From: Candidatus Helarchaeota archaeon
GTDB taxonomy: Archaea > Asgardarchaeota > Lokiarchaeia > Helarchaeales > HEL-GB-A
Length of the DNA stretch: 15,303 bases
Reading direction: 5' to 3'
Assembly (NCBI GenBank): GCA_016840125.1
Contig: JAEOSY010000628.1
Span: forward strand, 1-15,303
The translations under genes and the position numbers were made by a program. The number at the start of each line of letters is the position of its first letter. The stretch's first letter is position 1. The notes under the pieces are model-generated. The model saw only the letters and a list, made by a program, of their open reading frames with translations, was not told where the DNA came from and ran no database searches. This document shows, piece by piece, positions 6,324 through 13,424 of the stretch.

Positions 6324-7541
6324 ATAACGATTAAACAAGATGCGGAATCCGCCCTTTCGCAAGGGAAAGGGATTATACAGCTTGCACCAAATTGGGTGCC
6401 ACGAGTCTTTTGTGAACCTGGAAGAAGGATAAAGCTCCATCCAAACGATTATTATGCACTAGGCGGACCCCGTGGAGGATTGGATGAGCGCTGGTTTGTT
6501 TCCACCACGCCAGCAGATAATGGACCTCTTACGGCTCAAAATGAAGGTTTGAGTTTTGTAGTACTAAAGGAAGGCACAAAGACGAAACAAATTCTCTTCG
6601 GAGATGTTGTGACAGAGCTTAAAGGAGAATTAATCGGTGAGCGATTATGGAAACAATACCAAGCGTGGCCAATGTATTCCAAATTCTTTGATAATCAAGG
6701 ACCCCTGCCTTTCCATCTCCATCAGCCAAACCAATTTGCGAAATTAATAGGGCGGACGTCAAAACATGAGGCGTATTATTTCTCACCGCAAATGAATAAC
6801 CATGTAGGGGATTTTCCATATACTTTCTTTGGTTTTCAATCTGGAGTGACAAAAGATCAAGTACGGGAGTGTCTTGTGAATTTTTCAAAAGGCGATAATA
6901 AGATAACCAATCTTTCAAAAGCATACCGGCTGGAATTAGGTACCGGCTGGGATGTTCCACCTGGAGTTCTTCATGCACCGGGTACCCTCTGTACTTATGA
7001 GCCTCAGGAAGCTGCGGATATCCATGCAATGACCCAGTCAGTCGTTGCAGGTAAATTTATCGGTGAAGAGCATCTTTGGGCGCATATCCCTTCCGAAAAG
7101 AAAGGGGATGTAGATTTCTTCTTGGAAATCATTGATTGGGAGCTGAATATGGACCTCGATTTTGAAGCAAATCGATTGATGCGCCCCCGATATGTCAAGG
7201 ATATTAATGAAATGCAAGAAGAAGGTTATATAGATAAATGGATCTGTTATAAAACCGATAAATTTAGTGCTAAAGAACTGACCATCTTACCAGGCAAAAC
7301 TGTTACAATCACTGATAGCGCTGCATACGGATTGATCTTGGTTCAGGGGCATGGCATGATGAACAGCTGGAAGATTGAAACGCCACATTTGATTAGATAT
7401 GGGCAATTAACGAATGACGAGTTCTTCGTCAGCGAAACCGCGGCAAAAGACGGAGTGGAGATTATCAATCAGTCAGACACAGAACCCATCGTTATGTTGA
7501 AACACTTTGGACCAAATAATCCTGACTTGCGACTTACCTAA
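6324..7541 (+). CDS. Cupin, class I mannose-6-phosphate isomerase-like
   Basis: About 405 aa if it starts at 6324. The frame is open from 6318, and its translation before the first normal start (GTG 6396) already reads as protein: GIIQLAPNWVPRVF runs straight into FCEPGRRIKLHPNDYYALGG, a block conserved in this family. No ATG, GTG or TTG lies between 6318 and 6396. GGGGATGA (6310-6317) is a good ribosome binding site six bases before ATA at 6324, so a non-standard ATA (or ATT) start, or a base change or frameshift, is likely. The metal-type cupin motif is PFHLHQ...KHEAYYF (nt about 6708-6782) with a later His in PPGVLHAPG. These ligands usually hold Zn2+ or Fe2+ in sugar-phosphate isomerases and related enzymes. 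A second cupin half follows (about 7230-7540). It is soluble, with no signal peptide. The sugar substrate is unknown. Confidence 0.8.
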   Translation: MTIKQDAESALSQGKGIIQLAPNWVPRVFCEPGRRIKLHPNDYYALGGPRGGLDERWFVSTTPADNGPLTAQNEGLSFVVLKEGTKTKQILFGDVVTELKGELIGERLWKQYQAWPMYSKFFDNQGPLPFHLHQPNQFAKLIGRTSKHEAYYFSPQMNNHVGDFPYTFFGFQSGVTKDQVRECLVNFSKGDNKITNLSKAYRLELGTGWDVPPGVLHAPGTLCTYEPQEAADIHAMTQSVVAGKFIGEEHLWAHIPSEKKGDVDFFLEIIDWELNMDLDFEANRLMRPRYVKDINEMQEEGYIDKWICYKTDKFSAKELTILPGKTVTITDSAAYGLILVQGHGMMNSWKIETPHLIRYGQLTNDEFFVSETAAKDGVEIINQSDTEPIVMLKHFGPNNPDLRLT

Positions 7542-7553
7542 ATTATGTGTGCC

Positions 7554-7561
7554 TTTTATAG
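7554..7561 (+). promoter_or_regulatory. TATA-like element before the Cys/His protein
   Basis: TTTTATAG lies 30-37 nt before the ATG at 7591 and 13-20 nt after the cupin stop. The U-rich run could also end the cupin transcript. Weak call. Confidence 0.25.
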
Positions 7562-7590
7562 TGTTTTGTAAACAATACATCAGAAAAAAG

Positions 7591-7785
7591 ATGTTAAAAG
7601 AATGTAAAGAGTGTCCTCATTACATCCATGTGATCCAAATTGGAAACATGGTCTTGCATCATTTCTGTAAAATTCACCAGCTTCCCTATGTATTTTTAAA
7701 AAATCATGGAAAGTTGAAGGATTGCCCACGTTTGTCTATGAACTCAAAGCCCAATCCTCAGAAAAGCCGGGTGTATTCAGGGTAA
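7591..7785 (+). CDS. Small Cys/His-rich, probably zinc-binding protein, 64 aa
   Basis: Starts at ATG 7591, with CKECPHYIH right at the N terminus, then HHFCKIH (about residues 23-29) and KDCP (about 43-46). CxxC plus a spaced Cys/His set is typical of small treble-clef or rubredoxin-like zinc proteins, here with a basic, hydrophilic tail. The reading frame also runs upstream to a TTG at 7507, but that part overlaps the cupin gene and lacks the pattern. No strong ribosome binding site is seen; a TATA-like element lies 30-37 nt upstream. The gene converges on the molybdopterin oxidoreductase gene with only 13 bp between stops. No family recognised; the ordered Cys pattern is the reason for calling it real. 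Confidence 0.55.
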   Translation: MLKECKECPHYIHVIQIGNMVLHHFCKIHQLPYVFLKNHGKLKDCPRLSMNSKPNPQKSRVYSG

Positions 7786-7798
7786 CGAGAGGATATGT

Positions 7799-10006
7799 TC
7801 ATATTTTGAATAGTTTAACTTTGTAACCGTTGAATAATGGCATGCCTGATAATTTATCTAATGTATCAGATCCCGTAAGATTGTTCACATTAGCGCCCGG
7901 ATGGTCATTAGCTAAGGATAACTTTGGATTTTTGTGTCCCCAACCATGGGGATAGCAGATCACGCCGGGCATGATATCATCGGTGATTCTAACAGGTACC
8001 TGAATGGATCCGTTCTCATTTTCAAGAGCCACTAATTCAGCCTCAGTCAAATTCATCCGTTGCGCATCCTTGGTGTTTATCCAGAGTTTTGGTTCTTCCT
8101 TGTTCGGCCATAAGGATTCCGCATTATGAAGCCAGGAGTTCGAGGTTTTAAGCATTCGCCGACCGATCACAAAAAATTCGTTCGCCTGTAGTTTATATTT
8201 TGAGTTTTCATCAAGCCGTTCCTGAAGTTCTGCTTTACAAAGTTCAATCTCGTCCTTAATTTGAGGGAGCATAAGGGGGATTTTCTTGTTTTTTGTCTGT
8301 TGAAAGTTCTCGAGTACATTATATTCATTCTTACCCAGTACAATTGTCTTCTGTTTCATAATTTTTTTGAGGGTGAATGCGCTTGAGGAGAGATAGGGAA
8401 AATTTCCCTGTAGAACTTGTCCTATAAATAATAATAGCCTAACAAGTGTCGCTGGGTCGAATTTTTTCTTTACGAATCGAGACACTTTGATAATAGTATC
8501 AAATAAGGAATTTCCAAATGCAGTTAAGTTCATTATTCGTATTAAACTCAAGAGAATTTCCCATTCCGCTCTCGGACCTCTTTGATCGGGCGTAATAACT
8601 GCTTCCACATATTCAATATGGGGAAAGAGTTGGTAATTTAAATTGAATACCGCATGGAAATTGTTGTTTTCTAGGGGGGTTCTAGCGGGAAGAATGTAAT
8701 CTGCAGCAGCTAATGCAGTTTCATTGATGTAAAAGTCAAGCATTACACAGAGGTCTAGTTTATCTAAGGCGTCCTTAAATTCAAGAGAATTAGGAGAGCT
8801 TCTAATAGGATTTCCTGCCGAGACAATCAGGGCCTTAATGTTATTGGCTAAAATTTCTTTTGCTAATGTTCCTAATGGAAGAGACCCCATTACTTCAGGG
8901 TAGTCACCAATGCGACTCCGTCGTTTATCGTAGGATCCCAGCCCTATAAAACCACCTAATTGCGTAACATTCACAATGTTTTTCCCAAATATTTTCCCGC
9001 CGGGTCGATCCAATTTCCCTGCAATTATGTTTATTACTTCAATAGCCCAAGCGTTGAGCGTGCTGAATGTGGAGCCACAGATACCCATACGTCCATAAAA
9101 AACTGCCCGTTTTGTCTTCACAAATTTACGGGCTAGTTGCGTAATTTTTTCGGCAGGAACCTTACAGATTTTTGCAGCAAGTTCAGGCGTGAAATCTTTG
9201 ACAAGATCTTTTAATGCATCATAATTTATACAATGATGTTCTATAAAATTCTGGTCGGTTAGGTTTTCTTGGGTAATAATATTAATCATGGATAAAAGTA
9301 AAAATACATCTGTATTGGGTACAATTGGGACATAATGTTCGTCATCATTGGCAAAGAGCTGCGCCGTTTTATTTTTCCGTGGGTCAATAACGTAAATTTC
9401 CCCACCGCGTTCGACCATTTCTTTTAGCACTTTTTTCACATTAGAACAAACTGCCAAACTTAGATGTGCAACTACAGGATTCGACCCTATGACAAGAAAA
9501 AGATTAGTGTTTGGTAAATCAGGGATAGGCATGACTATGGGACTTCCATAGAGAAAATGTTGGGCAACGAAATGATTGTTGTTGTCTACGGAAGCTGCGT
9601 TATACATACTCTTACTACCTAAACCATCCATTAATCCTGTTGCAAATAAACTATGAGCATAATGGTGGAGGGAATTGGTGCCCATATAGTAGGCAATGGA
9701 GTGTGGAGAATGCTTTTCGCGGATTTTAGTTAATTTATCTGCGATTTCATGCAAAGCCTGTTTCCAAGAAATTGGGTGGAAATCATCATCGACACGTTTC
9801 AGGGGAGTCCGAACACGATCCTTGTCATTCGTAATAGATTCTAAGGCGATGCCTTTAGGACAAAAATATCCCCTGCTCAAAGGATGGTTTTTATCACCCT
9901 TCACAGATATGACTTTGTTATTTTTAACTTCAATGAGTAATCCACATCCTGAATTACACATGGGACAGGAAAATTCCTTAAATTCACTGGGAGCTGCTTT
10001 AGCCAT
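7799..10006 (-). CDS. Molybdopterin oxidoreductase with 4Fe-4S cluster (DMSO reductase superfamily)
   Basis: 735 aa from ATG at 10006; AAGGATGA (10011-10018 on the complement) serves it, while an in-frame ATG at 10015 lies inside that site. Near the N terminus C14, C17, C21 and C49 (CPMCNSGC ... YFCPKG) bind a 4Fe-4S cluster. The molybdopterin-binding core follows (residues about 60-520: GSNP, YVIDPRKNKTA, GKLDRPGGKIFG, SAGNPIRSSP, DYILPARTPLE). The C-terminal cofactor domain starts near GRRMLKTSNSW and ends NNLTGSDTLDKLSG. There is no twin-arginine signal, so it works in the cytoplasm. In the SVDNNNHFV segment (about 139-147) the place of the catalytic Cys/Sec of formate dehydrogenases holds Val, so it is not a standard formate dehydrogenase or nitrate reductase. 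No electron-transfer subunit is adjacent. Substrate unknown. Confidence 0.9.
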   Translation of the reverse strand: MAKAAPSEFKEFSCPMCNSGCGLLIEVKNNKVISVKGDKNHPLSRGYFCPKGIALESITNDKDRVRTPLKRVDDDFHPISWKQALHEIADKLTKIREKHSPHSIAYYMGTNSLHHYAHSLFATGLMDGLGSKSMYNAASVDNNNHFVAQHFLYGSPIVMPIPDLPNTNLFLVIGSNPVVAHLSLAVCSNVKKVLKEMVERGGEIYVIDPRKNKTAQLFANDDEHYVPIVPNTDVFLLLSMINIITQENLTDQNFIEHHCINYDALKDLVKDFTPELAAKICKVPAEKITQLARKFVKTKRAVFYGRMGICGSTFSTLNAWAIEVINIIAGKLDRPGGKIFGKNIVNVTQLGGFIGLGSYDKRRSRIGDYPEVMGSLPLGTLAKEILANNIKALIVSAGNPIRSSPNSLEFKDALDKLDLCVMLDFYINETALAAADYILPARTPLENNNFHAVFNLNYQLFPHIEYVEAVITPDQRGPRAEWEILLSLIRIMNLTAFGNSLFDTIIKVSRFVKKKFDPATLVRLLLFIGQVLQGNFPYLSSSAFTLKKIMKQKTIVLGKNEYNVLENFQQTKNKKIPLMLPQIKDEIELCKAELQERLDENSKYKLQANEFFVIGRRMLKTSNSWLHNAESLWPNKEEPKLWINTKDAQRMNLTEAELVALENENGSIQVPVRITDDIMPGVICYPHGWGHKNPKLSLANDHPGANVNNLTGSDTLDKLSGMPLFNGYKVKLFKI

Positions 10007-10015
10007 TCGAATCAT

Positions 10016-10165
10016 CCTTGTAAAGAGAATGTGATTTGAGGATAATTATTTTTTTATCGAAATTGGGATTGAAAAACCTTCGCCCATTGAATCTCACAGT
10101 ATAAAAATGTTTTAATTAACCACTAACCTACACTTTGTTACAAAAGACAATATGAGGTTTAACGA
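10016..10165. promoter_or_regulatory. Divergent promoter region of the Mo-enzyme and SIR2-TPR genes
   Basis: For the plus strand, TATAAAAA at 10100-10107 sits 59-66 nt before the TTG start, and GAGGT (10154-10158) is the ribosome binding site, 7 nt before the TTG. For the minus strand, an A+T-rich ATAAAAAAATAATTAT stretch (about 10040-10056) is a TATA candidate 35-50 nt before the ATG. One copy of the AACGATTRAA element (10161-10170) overlaps the SIR2 start. No inverted-repeat operator was found. Confidence 0.45.
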
Positions 10166-12751
10166 TTGAAAGAAAAAATATTAGAGTTAATAAGACAGAA
10201 GAATGTGAGAATTACATTTTTTATCGGGGCGGGAGTTTCGATGAGCGCCCCTTCATGTCTTCCCAGCTGGTGGCAGATTAATCATGCGATTTTAGATGCC
10301 TTCGCGGGGGAGTCAAACGCAACTATTTCAGATGGAAAGCATCTTGCAAGTTTGATCAAGAAGCGAGAAGAAGAGGGAAAGATTCCACCTGAGTTCGTTG
10401 CGGAAATTATCACGGGGCGTCTTGGAAAATCTTACTTCGATGTCCTTCAGGTATTAGAGGGGGAAACATCGAATAAAGCTCATTTATGGCTTGCCACTCT
10501 GGCAAAGGCTAATTTATTAACAGCAATAATCACAACAAATTTTGATACGTTAATCGAACGGGCATTTGAAATCTTGGGAGTGCCCTTGAAAGTGTTGGTC
10601 GACCCTCAAGATTATGAAAAAATTGATCTCAATAGTATTATTTCCTCAAATCCCGAAGATAGTCCCTGTTTATTATTGAAATTACATGGGACTGCTACGC
10701 GCCCTGATACGTGCATTGACACGTTAGCGCAGCGTAAACGTGGATTGAATCCAGCGATTGTAAAGCTAACAAATCATCTCGGAGCTCAAACGTTTTGGGT
10801 GGTATTAGGGTACTCAGGAGCCGATTTAGAAGCGGAACCTAATTATCTTGGTATTAGAGCTCGGGCGGATACCGATGCTCCAGGATTTGTGTGGCTTCAA
10901 TATCAACACAGTAAACTTTTACCGGTGGTTGCTAATTTAAGGGAACTATACGGGGAAGATCGTGGAATAGTAGAGTATGGAGTATTACCGGATTGGTTAG
11001 ATAATCTAAGTGAGGTGCTACCACCTGAAATTAAACCTCCAGAAATCAAAATAACAGCACCGGAAAGGATTCAAAAAATCAAGAAGGAATCCGCGGAAAA
11101 GGTTACTAATCATACAAATAAATGGGCAAAGGAACGAGGCCCCATATGGAGTACAATTCTTCTTTCAGATATTGCAATAAAAGCAGGATATTATGATGAT
11201 TCACGAACAGCGCTTTCTAAATTAGTAAAATTAGAAAATGAGCTTGAATTGAGTTCTTTTGCTTTGGGAATTCTTTACCAAGAGTTAGGAGATGTAGCAC
11301 AGCATTTCGGTGAAAATAAGGATGCATTAACCTATTATGAAAAGGCGACCGACTATTACAAAGACGCTGAAGAAATGAACGGTGTTTTTTCCGGTTTATT
11401 GAGTGTCGCCCAAATTCAAGAAAAATTTGGCAATTTCTCGGAAGCAGAGGAAAATTATCAAAAATATCTAAAATATTCACGGTCTATGAATGATTCCAGT
11501 AGAGTAGTCAATAGCCTCATTTCTCTTGGGGATTTTTATAGAGCAATAGGTAAATTTCAAAAGGCAACAGAAATTTATAATGAAGCCCTTCCCCTTGCTA
11601 CTAAACTAGGATTAGAGATCCCTCGAGGATTAATTCTTTTAGGAATTTCATTAATTGAAAGTGAATTAGGTAATTTTCCGGATTCAGAGAAAAATGCTCT
11701 AGAAGCTAGTACAATTTTTGCTCGTCTTGGAGCTGAGGGTCACGTATCGGAAAGTTTCCGTCATCTTGCCGAAATATATTATAACCGTGGAAATATTCAA
11801 GAAGGGGCTCAATATCTGGAACAAGCAAGATTAAAAGCTAATATCGTAGGTGATAAACCTCGTAAACTCAAAGCAGATTATGTTCAGGGTTTATTTCTAT
11901 TAAATCAAGGGCAAGGCTCCAATGCTGAAGAGATTTTTAGACGCATTGCCAAATCAGCAGAGGAATTAGGGCATAATGATTTATTAATCCACTTTTGGCA
12001 AAGTTTGGCGCGATCATTGCAAGAACAAAACAAATTAGAAGAGTCCTATAATGTTCTCCAAAAAGCACTAGAAACCGCTGAACAAGCGGGTTTAGAGGTG
12101 CAAGCAGCGGGATTGCGAAACAATCTAGGAATTATACTAGAACAAGCTGGAGAATTAAATGATGCACTGGAACAATACCAGAAAGCCAATGAGATTTTTA
12201 AACGTAGTGGACAATTAAAATCAATGGCGCAATCTCAAGGTAACATTGCAAATATTTATTTTCATTTACAGAATTTTGAAGACGCTAAAATATATTACGA
12301 AAAGGTTTTAGGAATATTTACTGAACTTCAAGATGTAGATGGAATTTTACGCATTCAAAATAACTTAGCAAACATTTTTGCTCAAGCAGGCCAATATAAA
12401 CAAGCTAAGGATTCTTACCTTAAAGTAGTTAATCTCGCTGATGAAAATAAAGAATTTGGTATAAGAGATTCAGCCAAGATGGGTTATGCGGGTGTCTTTT
12501 ACCAAGAGGAAAATTACTCTACCGCAATAGAAATTTATCAACAGGTTTTCGAATCAAGTACTGATAGAAAAGACTACATGTTAGCAGGAACGGCGATATT
12601 CTATGCAGGTCATACATATTTACAATTAGAAAATACACAAAAAGCCGTCAATGCCATCAAAAAAGCAATTTCTACATGGGAAATGCTTGAAGTTAAGCCT
12701 CAAGAAATAGAAGATGCCATTAATTTATTAGAATCACTTAAAAAAGAATAA
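10166..12751 (+). CDS. SIR2-like NADase domain fused to TPR array
   Basis: 861 aa. The TTG at 10166 has GAGGT 7 nt upstream, and the SIR2 fold begins at once, so this start fits. Residues 1-280 are a SIR2-like Rossmann domain: GAGVS (21-25) is the NAD phosphate loop, TTNFD (123-127) and KLHG (172-175) carry the Asn and His used by SIR2 NADases and deacetylases, and VVLGYSGAD (212-220) is the late conserved strand. There is no zinc-finger Cys set, as in defence-type SIR2 domains (ThsA, DSR, SIR2-APAZ) rather than classical sirtuins. After a charged linker (281-325) come one degenerate and twelve regular 40-residue TPRs (366-845) and a capping helix. No STAND NTPase lies between. By analogy the TPRs sense a ligand and the SIR2 domain depletes NAD+. 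It is soluble and stands alone, divergent from the Mo-enzyme gene. Confidence 0.88.
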   Translation: MKEKILELIRQKNVRITFFIGAGVSMSAPSCLPSWWQINHAILDAFAGESNATISDGKHLASLIKKREEEGKIPPEFVAEIITGRLGKSYFDVLQVLEGETSNKAHLWLATLAKANLLTAIITTNFDTLIERAFEILGVPLKVLVDPQDYEKIDLNSIISSNPEDSPCLLLKLHGTATRPDTCIDTLAQRKRGLNPAIVKLTNHLGAQTFWVVLGYSGADLEAEPNYLGIRARADTDAPGFVWLQYQHSKLLPVVANLRELYGEDRGIVEYGVLPDWLDNLSEVLPPEIKPPEIKITAPERIQKIKKESAEKVTNHTNKWAKERGPIWSTILLSDIAIKAGYYDDSRTALSKLVKLENELELSSFALGILYQELGDVAQHFGENKDALTYYEKATDYYKDAEEMNGVFSGLLSVAQIQEKFGNFSEAEENYQKYLKYSRSMNDSSRVVNSLISLGDFYRAIGKFQKATEIYNEALPLATKLGLEIPRGLILLGISLIESELGNFPDSEKNALEASTIFARLGAEGHVSESFRHLAEIYYNRGNIQEGAQYLEQARLKANIVGDKPRKLKADYVQGLFLLNQGQGSNAEEIFRRIAKSAEELGHNDLLIHFWQSLARSLQEQNKLEESYNVLQKALETAEQAGLEVQAAGLRNNLGIILEQAGELNDALEQYQKANEIFKRSGQLKSMAQSQGNIANIYFHLQNFEDAKIYYEKVLGIFTELQDVDGILRIQNNLANIFAQAGQYKQAKDSYLKVVNLADENKEFGIRDSAKMGYAGVFYQEENYSTAIEIYQQVFESSTDRKDYMLAGTAIFYAGHTYLQLENTQKAVNAIKKAISTWEMLEVKPQEIEDAINLLESLKKE
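11261..12700 (+). repeat. Twelve in-register 40-residue TPRs (120-bp coding periodicity)
   Basis: Codons 366-845 of the SIR2-TPR gene divide into twelve units of exactly 40 residues with no insertions or deletions. Each has the TPR pattern (small residue pairs, L/I..A.I......G....A...Y..A), with a long second helix as in kinesin-light-chain or LGN-type TPRs. The units have diverged in sequence, so this is an old array. Confidence 0.8.
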
Positions 12752-12762
12752 TTTAATATGGT

Positions 12763-13296
12763 TCAAATTGCATTTGGAACATATACCTCGTATAACACAT
12801 TATCTCGAAATTTGTCTTTTTGGAGTAAATCAAAGAACTCTGCCTTAGTTAGTCGGAGGTCCTCTCTCTTTTCAAGTAGTGGGAGATATTTTTCGTTGCC
12901 AATAACATATGTTTCTGGTCCTAGTTCGAAATAGTATAATTTCTTGATTCGAGGATCATCAAATAGAGGTTGAGTAAAAGTTATGAAGCCGGGAACATCG
13001 GGTACTGTATGTGAAAATAAGATTAATCCATCAGTGTTACCTTTTTTCCCTTGAAATATTTCGTAAATTGCAGAACAAAGAGGACATTCCTTTTCGGACT
13101 TTCCAAGTTCTTTCGGATCAAACAAGGGGAGTTTCGCAGTCTCATCCCAACTGAGTCTAGATTCCTCTTGTTTGGATCTAGGTTCTAGAACTGATAGGAA
13201 TCTAGTTTGGGCTTGTTCGATGAGTTTCGTTCTGTATTGGGGTTTCCAAGTCCCTTGTGCAAAAATTAAGAGGGCAAAATGTCCATAGTCGAACAT
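12763..13296 (-). CDS. Unrecognised 177-aa cytoplasmic protein with one CxxC
   Basis: The ATG at 13296 is chosen because TTTATAATATAT (complement of 13315-13326) is centred about 25 nt upstream, right for a leaderless mRNA. The longer frame from a TTG at 13332 reads through that TATA box. The N-terminal part (MFDYGHFALLIF...) is mildly hydrophobic but not a clear signal. The middle holds a single CPLC pair (about residues 71-74) in a charged helix. The C-terminal half is mixed beta/alpha with many aromatic and acidic residues and ends VYEVYVPNAI-like (read YEVYVPNAI). No second metal pair is seen, so any zinc site would have to form between chains. Its stop lies 11 bp from the convergent SIR2-TPR stop. 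I know no family or function. Confidence 0.7.
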   Translation of the reverse strand: MFDYGHFALLIFAQGTWKPQYRTKLIEQAQTRFLSVLEPRSKQEESRLSWDETAKLPLFDPKELGKSEKECPLCSAIYEIFQGKKGNTDGLILFSHTVPDVPGFITFTQPLFDDPRIKKLYYFELGPETYVIGNEKYLPLLEKREDLRLTKAEFFDLLQKDKFRDNVLYEVYVPNAI

Positions 13297-13314
13297 AAAT
13301 GATACATTACAATG

Positions 13315-13326
13315 ATATATTATAAA
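13315..13326 (-). promoter_or_regulatory. TATA box of the leaderless 177-aa gene
   Basis: On the complement TTTATAATATAT spans -30 to -19 relative to the ATG at 13296. No Shine-Dalgarno lies in between. Transcription should begin at or next to the start codon. Confidence 0.55.
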
Positions 13327-13332
13327 TCTCAA

Positions 13333-13424
13333 TACGGTTTTTATAGGAAATGCTGATTAGCGTAAGCTCAGAAGAAGGAATTAATTTCTCCTAATATCCT
13401 CAAGAACGATTAAAGTTGAGTTAA
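13333..13424. other. Divergent intergenic region before the beta-propeller gene
   Basis: 92 bases. They contain a TATA-like TTTTTATAGG (about 13338-13347), a second weak one CTAATATCC (13391-13399) 26-34 nt before the ATG, and one AACGATTAAA element (13405-13414). No clear ribosome binding site precedes the ATG at 13425, so a leaderless start from the second element is possible. Confidence 0.35.

Noticed and set aside
9696..10034. A 112-codon plus-strand frame over the 5' end of the Mo-enzyme gene
   Set aside because: It is the complement of the conserved Fe-S cluster region, so a shadow of the real gene.
13350..13394. A 14-codon ATG-started frame upstream of the beta-propeller gene
   Set aside because: A TATA-like element precedes it, but it has no ribosome binding site and a frame this short is expected by chance.
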